Shown here: positions 12,779 through 23,974 of the stretch, one piece after another | How positions within the stretch are numbered: position 1 is the first letter of the stretch | Layout of the letters: each line of letters begins with the position of its first letter | Source of the DNA: Sambucus nigra | Taxonomy: Eukaryota > Streptophyta > Magnoliopsida > Dipsacales > Adoxaceae | DNA length: 64,000 nt | Direction of reading: 5' to 3' | Assembly (NCBI GenBank): GCA_949130495.1 | Contig: OX422215.1 | Coordinates: 71,935,244-71,999,243 of the forward strand | Translations under genes and position numbers: made by a program | Notes under the pieces: model-generated | What the model was told of the DNA's origin: nothing | Database searches by the model: none | What the model saw: only the letters and a program-made list of their open reading frames with translations

Positions 12779-13317
12779 GTATTTAAAATTTATTTAATTC
12801 ATTCATTTTAAATTACACATGTGACGTAATTTAATTGAATTAAATATTACATTTTGGTTAAAATATTAATTAAGAGAGAGAATGGCTAATGTTTATCGAA
12901 TATAAATACTAAGTGAATAATAAATAATTATCTTTACGTCGTAGCGAGTGATAGTAATGTGATAGTGTTATATCTCAACCGGGTGTCGTGTGTAGACTAT
13001 AGGAGTTCAAGATAGGAAAATATTTTAGAGTGACTCGAATGATGATTTTGAGGTCACGATTGATTCCCAAAGGATCAAAATAGTTGGAATAGTATACCCT
13101 AGTGTATTGTTTGGGTCCCGGGGTGATTTCGAACCAATCTGGTACCATATGAGGGTCTTTCGATCATTTGGGAGATTAGGGTTGGAGGAGATATGAATTT
13201 CTAACTGTTATATCAACCCCTTGGAGTTAGAGACTAGGGTTAATAGAATTTTGAGAGAGGAGAGTCCATAGGAGAGAAATAAGAGAAGAACCTAGGCTTT
13301 GTCACACCTTTTCCCAT
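12758..13317 (+). repeat. 3' LTR of element B, left fragment
   Basis: It aligns with the first ~560 bp of the 5' LTR (3915 onward), up to CTCAT/CCCAT near 4470. It is cut at 13317 by element C. The last five bases, CCCAT (13313-13317), would be C's left target-duplication copy; the right partner has been deleted. Confidence 0.8.
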
Positions 13318-14792
13318 TGTAAGATGTGGGTTCTTAAAATGCAGTTAGTATCAAGTGAGGTGTAACCCCTTATCAAGATCGGGATTAACACTCCATACAT
13401 TATTAAATAATGACGATGAACATAAGTCAATAAGAGGCAATGAGATTCAATATTCAGACTTATATTAAATGATATATCTGCACCATAAATAACCAACAAG
13501 CATAATAAATAGATGGGACCAATAGGTACCCTTGTCAAACGGAGAAAGATAAAGCACTCTGGGCACAATAGAGGCAAGGCAGGAACTGCAAGCTCAGTCA
13601 ATGCTCAATTATATGGGTATTAAATTGGTGTGGGAATAATTTCCTCATAGGAGTCCTTGTGTATAAAGGAAGTTGGGTGCAATTTTAGGTTCAGAATGCC
13701 CTCTCCGTAAACTATTTGGTTGGTGTATTTATATGAAGGCAAGGTTACTCGGGTAACCTTGCTCATGTTCAATGTGATTGACCACATTAAATGCATAAGT
13801 ACCCCACCTCATTAATGTAGGAAATATTTCATTAAATGCATGGGATCTCATAATATGGCGTGAAACTGCTTTATTGGTTGGAGGCATGGTGGGCATTAAT
13901 GAGGGATGTAACGTGGAAGCCTAGGGGAATATCTTATAACGGATAAGGGATCAGATTTGCTGGACTAATCCTTCCATCCTAAGGATAAACCCACTTGAGT
14001 GTTGTAACTTTGAGTCCCTAAATGCCAGACGTTATGACGTCAGAAAGTGGGTAATCAGTGACCCCACTTGGTGTATGGTCACATCAATCAGGCGAGATGG
14101 TGTCTAATTTGAGGTTGCTCAATTGATAGATAGCTCGAGTGTTTAGTCTTTCATTTGTTGGATAAAAACTATCCTTGGGCAGGGGCTTCAAGATTTAGGT
14201 ACCTCGAGGAGGTGCCCTCGAATGAGTGGAAGTTATGGCAGCTCAGCTGTAGGTGTCTTGAGCAACCACACATACTAGATGAAGTTTTGCCCAAGTGTGC
14301 CAAGAAGGTTGGTAACCATATTCCCAACATTTCCTTGCTCCCAATCCTCCAAACCATGTCCCTGCAAGGTTTTCGGGAGGAGGTTGTCCGATAGGGCCTG
14401 TTAGCCCTCCCATGCCCTGCAAGGCATGGTCCTTCGTGGGTACTAAACAACCTCGCTCAACATATAACATAAGATAAAGTACATTATACAATTCATTCTG
14501 TTTCATTTTACAAAATATCATCATTCGAGTGACTTTGATCTACGAGTTGGATTCTTCGAACCACATTCGTGGAGAATCTTCAAGGTAGATCCTTTGAGTC
14601 ACGTCTGTGGAGAATCTTTGATGTAGATCCTTCGAGCCACGTTTATGGATAATTTTTTAGGTAGTCCCTTCGACCCACGTTTGTGGAGGATCTTCGAGAT
14701 AACTCGCTCAGGTGATCTTTATCTTCCTCCTTTGTTTGCCAAGTAACGGGTTAACTAAGTTAATCACTCTTTGGTGGGGACTCCCCCCTACA
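13318..14792 (-). repeat. Left LTR of element C (3' LTR in element orientation)
   Basis: On the plus strand it runs TGTAAGATG...CCCTACA; in element orientation it is TGTAGGGGGGAG...CATCTTACA. The other copy has the same length, and the first ~125 bp differ at about 9% of sites by eye. The element promoter is probably TATAAATA on the minus strand at 13733-13726. A four-copy 38-bp repeat lies inside. Confidence 0.85.
14549..14700. repeat. 38-bp tandem repeat, 4 copies, inside the C LTR
   Basis: The imperfect dyad CCACGTTTGTGG-like core recurs with CAC at 14562, 14600, 14638 and 14676, an exact 38-bp period. The right LTR has the same series at about 25205-25357. The cores contain CACGT, the centre of plant G-box-type elements. 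Confidence 0.8.
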
Positions 14793-14806
14793 TTCGCCCC
14801 TTCGTA
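14793..14806 (-). promoter_or_regulatory. Polypurine tract of element C
   Basis: On the minus strand ACGAAGGGGCGAA directly precedes TGTAGGGGGGAG, the LTR start. It fixes the LTR boundary and the minus orientation of the element. Confidence 0.7.
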
Positions 14807-15417
14807 TAGATATTTATTTATTTCATGAAGAAATATTTTTACGAAACCCTTTATTGGTCTTCAATATTTTCCTGTAACAAGCATTCAATATCCCTAGGCC
14901 CTTAATTTATAATAAACAACAAGTTATTAGTAATGGAGGAGCTATACCTTTCTCTATTTTTTGAACTGCCCCATCTGGTTTAAATATCTTGTAATATTTT
15001 TGATAAAGTCTTTTTCTTTAGTGAGGCTTAATAATCGCGCGTGGTCGATACCTTGGGGGAAGTGAAAAGGGTTTATTTAAATTTCCCCCAAAGATCTTCA
15101 TCTCCCCCAAGTTTGAAAACACTCAAAGCATGTTTCATTTAATGAGGTTGTCGTTTGTGCTCCCGTGTGTAACACGTGGCGGCGGCAGGTTAAGCGCGTG
15201 TTCCCCACGCGATATTATTTGCGCATCACTTTCTGAAGCACCATCATTACAACTCTCAAACCCTGCTGCTACGCATGCGTGCTGGTCACACAAGCCAAAA
15301 TTCTACCTTTGGGTTTTTTATTTTCAAAGTGACCTTTTGTGAGAGCAGACTTTGACTTTCCCATCCGCTTCCTTTCTTTTGACTTACCCTATTTCTTTCT
15401 CCTTCTAAACTCCCCTC
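14807..15417 (+). other. Leader region of the antisense PMD gene in C
   Basis: No coding sequence is evident. It would be the upstream region of the plus-strand cargo gene. Compared with the second copy (25464-26070), this copy lacks about 85 bp that contain a TATA box, a likely promoter loss. Confidence 0.5.
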
Positions 15418-17672
15418 ATGGGACCCATTGTAAAGAGGACCCAGTCTACTAGGGGTGTTTCCCCCAAGACTCAGGCACGCCAGAACCAGCGAGCGCGCTA
15501 CCGTCATACCCCATACTTTGGGGAACTCGGTCGCTTTTGGCCAACTGCTAAAAATTTCCCCGGCAATCTAGAGTCGGTAGAAAATGCGAAGTTACTGATG
15601 GAGGAAGGTGATGATGCTGAAGACTTTGCCTATATCCCTACTGCCACTGTCACCAGATTTCGTGTTGAGCGTGGTGATTTCCCGTTCTTAAGGGTGGAGT
15701 TTGAGGCCTACTCCATCTCTTGTGAAGGTTTAGGTCCTTGGACCGACTATACATTCCAAATATTTTGTATAGCTTGCTCTGATTGGTCTATCGTGCACCA
15801 GTTGACTAGGTGACCTCACCCTCGCAAAGAATAATACCACCCTCTAGTTACTAGTGTCCCGTTGGAGTTATTGGTCACACACCTTTATGACCTCTTGGTG
15901 TGAGTTTACCATCACCCTTGAAGATGTCTGTGAGCTGCTGGGTTTGGAGGCAATAGGTTTTGACACATTTTTTGAGGAAGCTATTTCTAGCAAGGAAAAG
16001 GCTTTAAGGGCCGAATTGGAGGCAGTTATGAAAGACTTCATGGTGATATACAACAAGTGTACCTATTCGGAGGTAATTAGGTACTTTTATTTCATTGAGG
16101 ATAAGGCAATGATCAAGGCGCACGTGGCTGCGAAAGATGACCCTCGCGGGAAGCAGGTATTCAAGCAACCCTTAGCTGGAAAAGGGTTTGATTCTCAGAT
16201 TGAGATCGTTAGCTATATTTGGGTGATGCTATCAAAGATCTTGCTCCCGAGAAAGCCCCATAATTTCCCAAGAAAGGACTAGATTAATATGGCCATTCGC
16301 ATGGCCAATGGCGTGAAACTCTCCTTCATTGCTATTATGCTTCGTTCGTTGTAAACTTGGTTGAATCGAGTAGCAGAAGAATCGGCCAGGAGCATCGACA
16401 GATTTGATGTCTCCAACTATGCAAACCATGTAGTATTGACAACCTTCCTATATGCCCATTTCCTAGATTATGCCCCGGTCGGTAGCTATCCCGATTCTCA
16501 ACCCATCAGAGTCCCCCGAATTTGCTATTGGAACCACAAGAGTTCCAAGAAACTTCTTATATTTTTTATTGACAGAGCCAAAAGGTTTTCACCTCGTCCC
16601 TACGTTGGGGTGGACCAATTTTTTTCAAATCATTTCTTCACGAAGGAGGAGCGTCCCATCGTCCCCATTGATCAGGCGCTGGCTAAAAATTTCCCCTATG
16701 ATAATGTCCCCGTGTTGTTGATCCCTTATTATTTGCCTTCTTACACAAAAAGGTCTTCTTTTTACTCCGTCTACATCCCACACCGCATAGCCATGCTGTT
16801 TGTCTACGATCAAGGAAACCCTATGTTAAGCCATTTCACCCGAGAAAAACCCACCAATTTCTCCTTTACATGCAGTAATTATCCTACTTCAACTGTTTTT
16901 ACCCTTTGCGCAAATTACCCTGCCAACCCTATCATCCCAAGTAAGGGTGCTCGAGGAGGTAATTAGTGATGTACCTTGCAGTATTCTGGCAGAACCAGTT
17001 TGGTCATTTTCAGAGTAATCTTCTTAAGGAGCCTCGTTATCCTGAGGTTGAAAGGTATCCTCCCATGGAGTTGGGTTTGAGAAATTATACTACCTTCAAC
17101 TCAATTTACCCTCTCAGTACCACCAACAGTTTTGTTCCCTTCGAGTTGCCTCCACTTACCCCCATAGATCAAGCAATAGTGAGAAGGAAGAAAGATACTC
17201 AACCTTCTGTTACGGTCAACGCAGTTGCCCTTGCCCTTAGTTCTTCCAGGATTAGCGAAGGGGGTGACACTTCTCATGCTGCTTCAACTGGATAGGTTGT
17301 GAGGGACACTAGGAAAGCTCCAACAAAGAAGTCAAAAATTACCCATCAAGTCCCTCGAATCCAAACTCCTGAGCTCAAGATTAGCCAACAGGCTAGCTTG
17401 ATGTTTGACCAACTTAGGTAGACTTGGGAGAATTTTATCGATGAGGATAGGGCTTTTATGTTAGCCCAGATGGACTCTCGTGGGTTTTCCTATGTTCCCC
17501 TAGCTGTTAAAGGTAGAAAGAAGAGGAAGTTTATTAGTTTAGCCAAACTTGTATTGGAGGAATCAGGCGAGGTGAGTGAATAAGAGCAGTCTAAAATATA
17601 TGCATCTATTGGTGAAAGTGATGATAATGATGATGATGAGGAGGACAAGGAGGAGGAGGGAGAGTAGGAATA

Positions 17673-17742
17673 AGAAGAAGAGGAGAAGAAGAAGAAGAAG
17701 AAGAAGAAGAAGAAGAAGAAGAAGAAGAAGAAGAAGAAGAAG
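17673..17742 (+). repeat. GAA/AAG microsatellite in the C cargo gene
   Basis: A run of (GAA)n within the coding part of the PMD gene would encode poly-Glu or poly-Lys depending on frame. The second copy has a longer run at 27269-27376, open in frame as poly-Glu followed by poly-Lys. Confidence 0.9.
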
Positions 17743-18532
17743 AGGAGGATGAGTCTGCCCTTATTCGCAGACGCGAGTTGAGAAGAATGGTTTCTCCTTC
17801 TAAGCCAGCTTCACCTTCTCAAGATTATGAGGTTTTGGAGGATGTTTTAGAAGAGGTTTTTGAAGAAGAAGAGATATGCCTGTAATTCCCCTTTTAAGCC
17901 CTTAACGTTTCTTTATTTTTCCTCATAATGGTGACTCTAGTTCACTCCAACTCTTTTTTTAGGTTGGAGTGCGAGGTAGTTTATGCGATGATGTTGAATA
18001 AGGCAGTTTGTTGAAAAAGTTAACCGAAGTTTTACCTTTTTCGAAAGAAATTGCACACTTGGCAGGTAACTACAAATTTCCCCCTAGGGGCAGTTATTTT
18101 TTGTACTTAAACTAAATCTAATAATGGCTATTCGTTTGACCCTGCTTTTTATGTGAGCAGGCTGATCTTGGGGTAGGTGATCCCGATGCGAGTATTGTTA
18201 AATCTGTACATAAGTCACCCGCTCATGTTGTTCCGTTAGTCCCTACCTCCTCTTATGACCGGGTTCTTGTTACATTTTTGGGCCTCCAATCCACAGTCAG
18301 GAGCAAGTCGAAGTTGCTACTGCGGGCCAGGGAGAAGGAGGGCGGGGGGTGTTGCTGAACTAGGAGGTGGTATGGTTACCCTCCCAGAACAACGTCTTTT
18401 GGTGACGCTTGATTTACGTGAGGAAGAAGATGTGGTACAGATGGATACCCGACATTTTGCTCGTGACCAACACCCAGAGGTATGCTTTTCTTCTCTTATG
18501 TATCTCTTGCATTTAAACTTTGTTAGTTTTAC

Positions 18533-18916
18533 AAGTCATATTAGTCTTAGAATCTCCCATAATCGAGGGTCATGAGGCCCAAGTCATATTGGTCTTAAAA
18601 TATCCCATAACCTAGGTTCAGGAGGGTTAAGTCATATTGGTATTAGAATTTCTCATAATCGAGGGTCAGGCGGCCCAAGTCATATTGGTCTTAGAATATC
18701 CCATAACCGAGGTTCAGGTGGGCCAAGTCATATTAGTCTTGAAATCTCCCATAACCGATGGTTAGGTGGGCCAAGTCATATTGGTCTTAAAATCTTCCAT
18801 AACCGAGGGTCAGGTGGGCCAATTCATATTAGCCATAAAATCTCCCATAATCGAGGGTCAGGCGGGCCAAGTCATATTGGTATTAAAATCTATATTTGCA
18901 AGCCAATTTGTATATT
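18533..18916 (+). repeat. 48-bp tandem repeat, 8 copies, in an intron of the C cargo gene
   Basis: AAGTCATATTGGTCTTA-type units begin at 18533, 18581, 18629, 18677, 18725, 18773, 18821 and 18869, an exact 48-bp period. The array lies between a good donor (AG|GTATGC at about 18479) and acceptor (TTTCAG near 18949). Because 48 is a multiple of three, parts stay open as a 16-residue repeat (GQVILVLKSPITEGQ-like), but the splice signals favour an intron. Confidence 0.9.
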
Positions 18917-19757
18917 TGTTTCCTGACTTGGAAAATTCTTGTATTTCAGGTTAAAATCGAGCAATTCGTGGTCCGCGGCACAAGAGTTGAGTCTACCACT
19001 CATGCAATTGCGCAGGTGACGACTATGGCTGAATTCTCATCTTTGGGTTGGGCCCCTACCGTACAGGTTTAAGGAATGATGCCTAATGTTGGTGAAGTGC
19101 GCGAGGTGGTTGCTTATAGGGCCCAAGAAAGTGATAGTGCTTCGCACACCAGACTCCCTTCTGCGAGTGATAGAGTTTTCAGTGCACACCCTTTTAAGGC
19201 AGACCTTGGTTAATTTCCCCCATATACTAACTCAAGGCCCTCATGCATTGATTGAGCAAGTCTTAGACCGCTTTCCTTTAACTTTCACTTCTCGCAGTCT
19301 TCAGCCTATTCCTAGGATGATGGCTTTCCGCCTACTCAGTCTCACTATTGTTTTGGATAATATCCTCAATACCCCTCTCGAGTCACTCAGTTTTGATACA
19401 ATTAATTCATTATTGGGGAAGGTTAACGTGCTTATCAATGATGGTTTCTCGTTGTCTTGGTTGGTAAAGCTGCTGTGTGACTTCAATAAGCCTAACCAAC
19501 CTGCTCTCTATCATCGGTTACAGAGTTCTCATAGCTTGAAAGTATCCATTCCGGAGGAGCTTGTAAGTCTTGAGACCGAGCTAGTTATGTCTGAGCAGGG
19601 GGTGCAGGAGGCTCGTAAAGCTATTGTTCGGGCAGATGCTAAGCTTTTCAAAAAGGAGAAAAACTTAGAGAATGTTCAACAAAAGATGGAGCTTCGTCAA
19701 AAGGAATTGGCCGATCTAATCTTCGGTCGGAGTAGCCTTGAGCAAATTCTTCCTTAG

Positions 19758-20140
19758 CATCACCATTGACTTCTTGGCTCGGCCAACCTTTATTTTATCA
19801 TGGATATCCCCTAGCAATATTTATTTAATTTCCCCTTTTGGATGTCCCCCAGTTTATTGTTTCAGACTTCTTTGGCATGTAATCGCAACACTTCTCTATT
19901 TAAATTAAATTTATGGCATTTGATGTTTCTTCCTTTCCATTTTATTTGAATATCGATTGATCTATTAAATTAATGTAATTCACACTATGCAAAGTAAGGA
20001 AAATAACTAACACAAAAGAATAGTGGGTCAACATTTTCAACATAAACAATGCTTCACACTATGTTAAACAAAGGACATCCTCCCGAATAAGTATTAGCAA
20101 AATACAATGCGATAGACTGAAGTATTGGCCAAACATAGAT
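19758..20140. other. Convergent spacer between PMD gene and C integrase
   Basis: A 383-bp AT-rich spacer where the plus-strand cargo gene and minus-strand pol converge. No tandem array is present here, unlike F and G. Confidence 0.5.
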
Positions 20141-21400
20141 TTAAACATGATAGGTTTTCATTCGCTTGTTGTTTAGCTTGAAAGTAAGATCATCTTCCAC
20201 TTTGGATATCTCGCAATAACCCGAACCATGAGTTGCACGCACGATGTAGGGTCCTTCCCAATTGGCTTCAAACTTGGGCAATGACAAACCCTTGATGTGC
20301 CTCGTGCATGCTTTTTGAACTAGGTCCCCTTCTTTAAACTTCCTCGGCCTCACCATTTAGTCATATGATCTGGGAAATTGCTTTCTATGCATCTCGAAGT
20401 ACCTCGCTACATTGTCTCGATGCTCGTCCCGTGCTTCAAGTTTTACGTGTTGGCTATGAGGGAGCATAGCACTTCGAAGTTGTAGCGGGTAGAGGGTACC
20501 TCGAGCTCAACTAGAAAAATAACTTCTGCCCCAAAGACTAAGGAAAATGGGTTATACCCCGTTGGTTTCCCCTTTGTTGTTCGGTAGGCCCAAAGTACTT
20601 CGGGGATTTTGTCATCCCAGGTGCCTGGGAAATCCTCTAACATTTTTGCCAAAATATTCACCAAAGTCTTGTTAGTGACTTCTGCCTGCCCGTTGCACTT
20701 AGGGTATGTTACTATTGAGTTGTCGTGGATGATGGAGTGCTTGTCTGTTAGCTGACTTACTTTACTATTTACGAAAGGGGTGTCATTATCTGATTGAAAC
20801 ACCTTCGGGATGTCGAATCGACAGTTGATGTACTCTTTTATGAATCGAGCCACTACCCCCACTGTGGCCATTTTGAGTGGTATGGACTCTGCCCGTTTGG
20901 TGAAACATTCAGTGGCAACCAATATCCAAATCTTTTCTATTAAAGAAGGGTTTATTTCCCACTATATCGAACGCCCATATGTGAAATGAAAAAGGCATAG
21001 AGAGATAATACAAGTCCACCGAAGGAGCGTGGATCATATTTCCATGCAATTGACAAGCTTTGCATTTACGAATGAACTCAGTTGAGTCTTTCTCCATTAT
21101 AGGCCTGTAATATCCCAAGGCCAGTAATACCCTCTTGCACTTACGAGAGGCCTCTTCTTTAAAGGGGAGCTTTCGATGATTATCGTCCAACTCTCTCGCA
21201 ATATGCCTACTAAGAATGCTATGAGTCTGGACTTGGTGCTCAATTGCATCAATGTGCAGAGTCATTCGGTCCCGAAGCTGCCTCGATAGACTAGGGGGCC
21301 TTACTGCATCTAAATCACTCTCTTTTTTGTAGGCCCCACCGTTCGAGCGGGCGTACGCACTCTCTCTCAGATGGTTGGGATCCTTGTTCCCCCAGTACAC
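20141..21400 (-). pseudogene. Decayed integrase of element C
   Basis: Three minus-strand open segments follow one another. 21400-20909 carries the zinc-binding half (GYYRPIMEKDSTEFIRKCKACQLHG) and the start of the core (WAFDIVGNKPF). 20922-20443 carries the middle and end of the core (VFQSDNDTPFVNSK, then NGQAEVTNKTL), so Asp and Glu of the DDE triad are visible. 20356-20141 is the C-terminal DNA-binding part (EGDLVQKACTRH ... KFEANWEGPYIV). The enzyme joins element cDNA to host DNA. Frameshifts separate the segments and at least one stop (ahead of QSFPRSY-like sequence near 20370) intervenes. Confidence 0.75.
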
Positions 21401-22199
21401 CTTAATACCATCATGGCTTCTTCTGTCATATTTGTGTAAAAGGCAGCGTCTATCATATGAGCTTTCTTATTTGCAAAAGGTTTCTTAGACGCTCGAATCA
21501 CCAGCCCGTTGACTTTTACGTTCGCCTTAGCACACTAATGATAGGTGGAGGGTACCAACCCATGGTTGTGCATCCGTACCCTGCTAACTAGAAGTTGGTA
21601 TTATGGCTGCAGTTCATGACATGAAATTTGATGTGGGAAGTGATATTCCCCATCATGATGCCTATACCTACATATCCCACAGATTTGGATGATTAATTGT
21701 TATACCCCGAAATCGCAACGAATGTGGCACTATCCTTGTCTCCGACAGAACAGTGGCATAAAAGGACCCAATAAGCATTATGTTGATGGACGCTCCTCCA
21801 TCCAACAGGATATGAGAGAAAACACAATCATTCACGGATTGTGTAACATACAAAGGTCTATTATGGGGGTACATGATCAATCTGTCAGCTTCGAAGAACG
21901 TGGCTTCGAAGAGGTACCTTCTTAAGAGATGGGTCGTAGGCCCTTTCCATTTCAGATGTGGCGCCATATTCCTCTTTGCAATTTCCAAGATGTCTCGCGT
22001 AACCTCCAGTCGCGAGATCTTGGGGAGCCCAATATGATCGAAGAAAACCAAACTTTAAAGAGTGAGCAACCGTCACACATTCGATCCACAGGTCTGTTTA
22101 TTTCTCCTCTAGATCATAGACTTCTTCAACATCTCTATATGCAGCCTCATCATATGCTATCACTGCATTTACCACCTCTAGAGAGTAGGATCCCATCTG
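21401..22199 (-). pseudogene. Protease of element C; reverse transcriptase and RNase H deleted
   Basis: The minus-strand frame 22051-21668 has the Tat-type retropepsin core (SHILLDGGASINIM; Asp-Gly-Gly-Ala active site) preceded by FFEADRLIMYPHNRPLYV-like sequence. The following 270 bp carry the usual post-protease segment (LVPSTYH, then KVNGLVIRASKKPFANKKAHMIDAAFY). The chain then jumps straight to the integrase zinc domain region at ~21400. About 1.5-2 kb of reverse transcriptase and RNase H that should lie here are missing. In-frame stops are also present. Confidence 0.75.
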
Positions 22200-23939
22200 C
22201 CTAGTTAGTCCCTCGATGGGGTCATACTCCTCTCGGAGCTGAGCTAACTCGAAAGTGCATTTCTCCAGAGGTTCTTCAAAGTCATTCTCTTCGAACCACT
22301 ACTTTCATCAGTCATTAAACCTCTTCATCAAAAGAGATGACCATATGGGCCCCATGGGGTGGTAAAGTATTATCGTTCATGTTAGCTTGTGGCAGCTGGA
22401 TGCCTCTATTCTTTACGTGATGGTCAATCAACCTTTGTAGCGAGAAACACACATTGGTCGGGTGATTCATTATATTATTAAGTGCACAATAATGAGGTTT
22501 CTCTCTATCTTATCAAGGAAGTTGCATAGCACGGACATTGACTGGCCTATAGACCTTGTCAAAAACCATGAGGTCATTCAAGTTCAAGGCTTGTTCCACT
22601 GTGCAAGGTAGCTCAGGGGGATCTTCCTCGCCTTAAAATCATCTCTTGTTGCCTCTGCTTCTTCTTCCTCCTCCACTACCACTGCTTTCCCCCTTAACCC
22701 CATCATCTACATAATTAACCCTCGACGGTACTCCCCTCTCTGAGGCAAGCGCTGGCCTTAGTAGTAAGATTAATAATGCAGGCGGGGGTAGTACGAGCCT
22801 AACGACCAAGGCAATGCTCCTTGCTACTTTCAAGAACGCTGCGAACGTACCCTCGCGTGTTTCATTGATCAAGTGGCAAATATATTCGGGCAACAACCCC
22901 TATGCACAAACTTGCAAAAGTTTATCCTCTCGCGTTTCTTCTCTTATGTCTAGAGAGCTCGCGAAACCTCGTAATATAGGCCACAACATCTTCCCTTGGC
23001 TTCTTTTTCACACATGTTAGTTGCATGAGTGTAAACTCATCTTCATCTAAAAAGAACTTTTGTACAAACAAAACATGAAATTCCTCCTAGGAGGCCATGC
23101 TGCTTGGGGCCGGGTGGGAATACCACGTGTATGCTTTCTTTGTCAATGACTTGGAAAATTCCCTCTACCTCAACTTTTTATCACTGCAATAAGCCCCAAG
23201 GCTTTCAATAAATCTCTTCACGTTCTCCTTAGGGTTTTCTCCTTTCCTCGTGTACTTCTCGAAGATTGGTGGAATATACCCTACTGGGTAGGGTTCGTTG
23301 TTATATGACTCTGGATATGGAGTACGAAAGTCATCGTACACCAAAGAACTATCTCCCCCTTTAGACACTACTATGAACTACAGCAGCTCCTTCTTCATTT
23401 CCTCTAACCTGGTCGGTGGATAATTGGTTGGCTGCATTATCACCACCACTGGCGTCGCTGGAGTAGGTGGTGTGTTTTTTTACGTGCCACCAGTCATGGC
23501 CAGAGTTGCTAAAGTCATTCCCCGATCTTACGCCACTAGCCCTATCATCAAAGGCGGGATAGGAGGAACGTTGCTAAAGGTTGGTGGAGCAGTGGGGAGA
23601 ACACTGCTGAAAGTGGGTGCATCAACACCTCCTGTAACAGTAGGAGAAGGTATTCCTGCTGGTGGCGTCGTGAAAGAGCTTACTCCCATAGGGACTCCTA
23701 GCTTTGCCTGGGCCACTGGAGTCTTGATGAACTCTGAGAACAAACCCATGATCCCCTTTATTTGTGTTGGGCCTATTCCTGCCTATACACACGTCGTTTT
23801 CGTCACACCGGTAGTGGACGCACTAGGATCTGTTCATGATATTCTCACTCCCTCAGGCAACATGGAGAATTCTTCCTCCTCCTCACGTTGTATGGCGTCA
23901 AAGTCAATGATCCTAGCGGTGTTCTTCTCTGGCATCTTT
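22200..23939 (-). pseudogene. Decayed gag of element C
   Basis: It starts at the ATG at about 23939 (MPEKNTARIIDFDAIQREEEE), just after the primer site. A Pro/Gly-rich segment (23749-23528) follows, then FRTPYPESYNNEPYPVGYIPPIFEKY (residues across 23340-23250). The Retrotrans_gag helices follow (SLTKKAYTWYSHPAPSSMASWEEFHVLFVQKFF, about 23160-23060). Near 22500-22440 is a degenerate CCHC-type knuckle (YCALNN ... NHPTNVC) as in other Tat elements. Stops and shifts are spread through it. Confidence 0.7.
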
Positions 23940-23954
23940 TCAAAAGAGAATACC

Positions 23955-23972
23955 TCCCTAGTAGAGTCGCCA
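23955..23972 (-). promoter_or_regulatory. Primer-binding site of element C
   Basis: Minus strand TGGCGACTCTACTAGGGA, two bases from the LTR end at 23975. The TGGCGACTC start resembles the tRNA-Arg type primer sites described for Ogre-like Tat elements; the tRNA assignment is from memory and not checked. Confidence 0.7.
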
Positions 23973-23974
23973 AT

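Larger units (their letters stand above)
15418..19757 (+). pseudogene. Antisense cargo gene of element C: plant mobile domain (PMD) protein, decayed
   Basis: It lies between pol and the 3' LTR, on the strand opposite gag-pol. The first ATG is at 15418. The PMD signature is seen at about 15857-15960 (SHTFMTSWCEFTITLEDVCELLGLEA; PMD proteins have a [E]-TITLEDV-x-x-LLGL core). PMD-like helices continue at 16210-16370 (VSYIWVMLSKILLP, MAIRMANGVKLS) and to 16960. Then comes a Glu-rich stretch encoded by a GAA microsatellite. Introns are inferred from GAG|(A/G)TATGCC near 17880 to AGCAG at 18161, and CAGAG|GTATGC at 18480 to TTTCAG near 18950. The last segment, 19086-19757, ends in a coiled coil. 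Frameshifts at ~15820, ~16300 and ~17300 and several stops show decay. PMD proteins occur both as host genes (MAIN/MAIL1 family) and inside transposons; this is the transposon-borne kind. Confidence 0.7.

Noticed and set aside
13302..13601. Minus-strand 99-codon frame, also present at 23845-24225
   Set aside because: It is repeated because both lie in the C LTR; hydrophobic by chance and crossing the LTR edge, with no start context.
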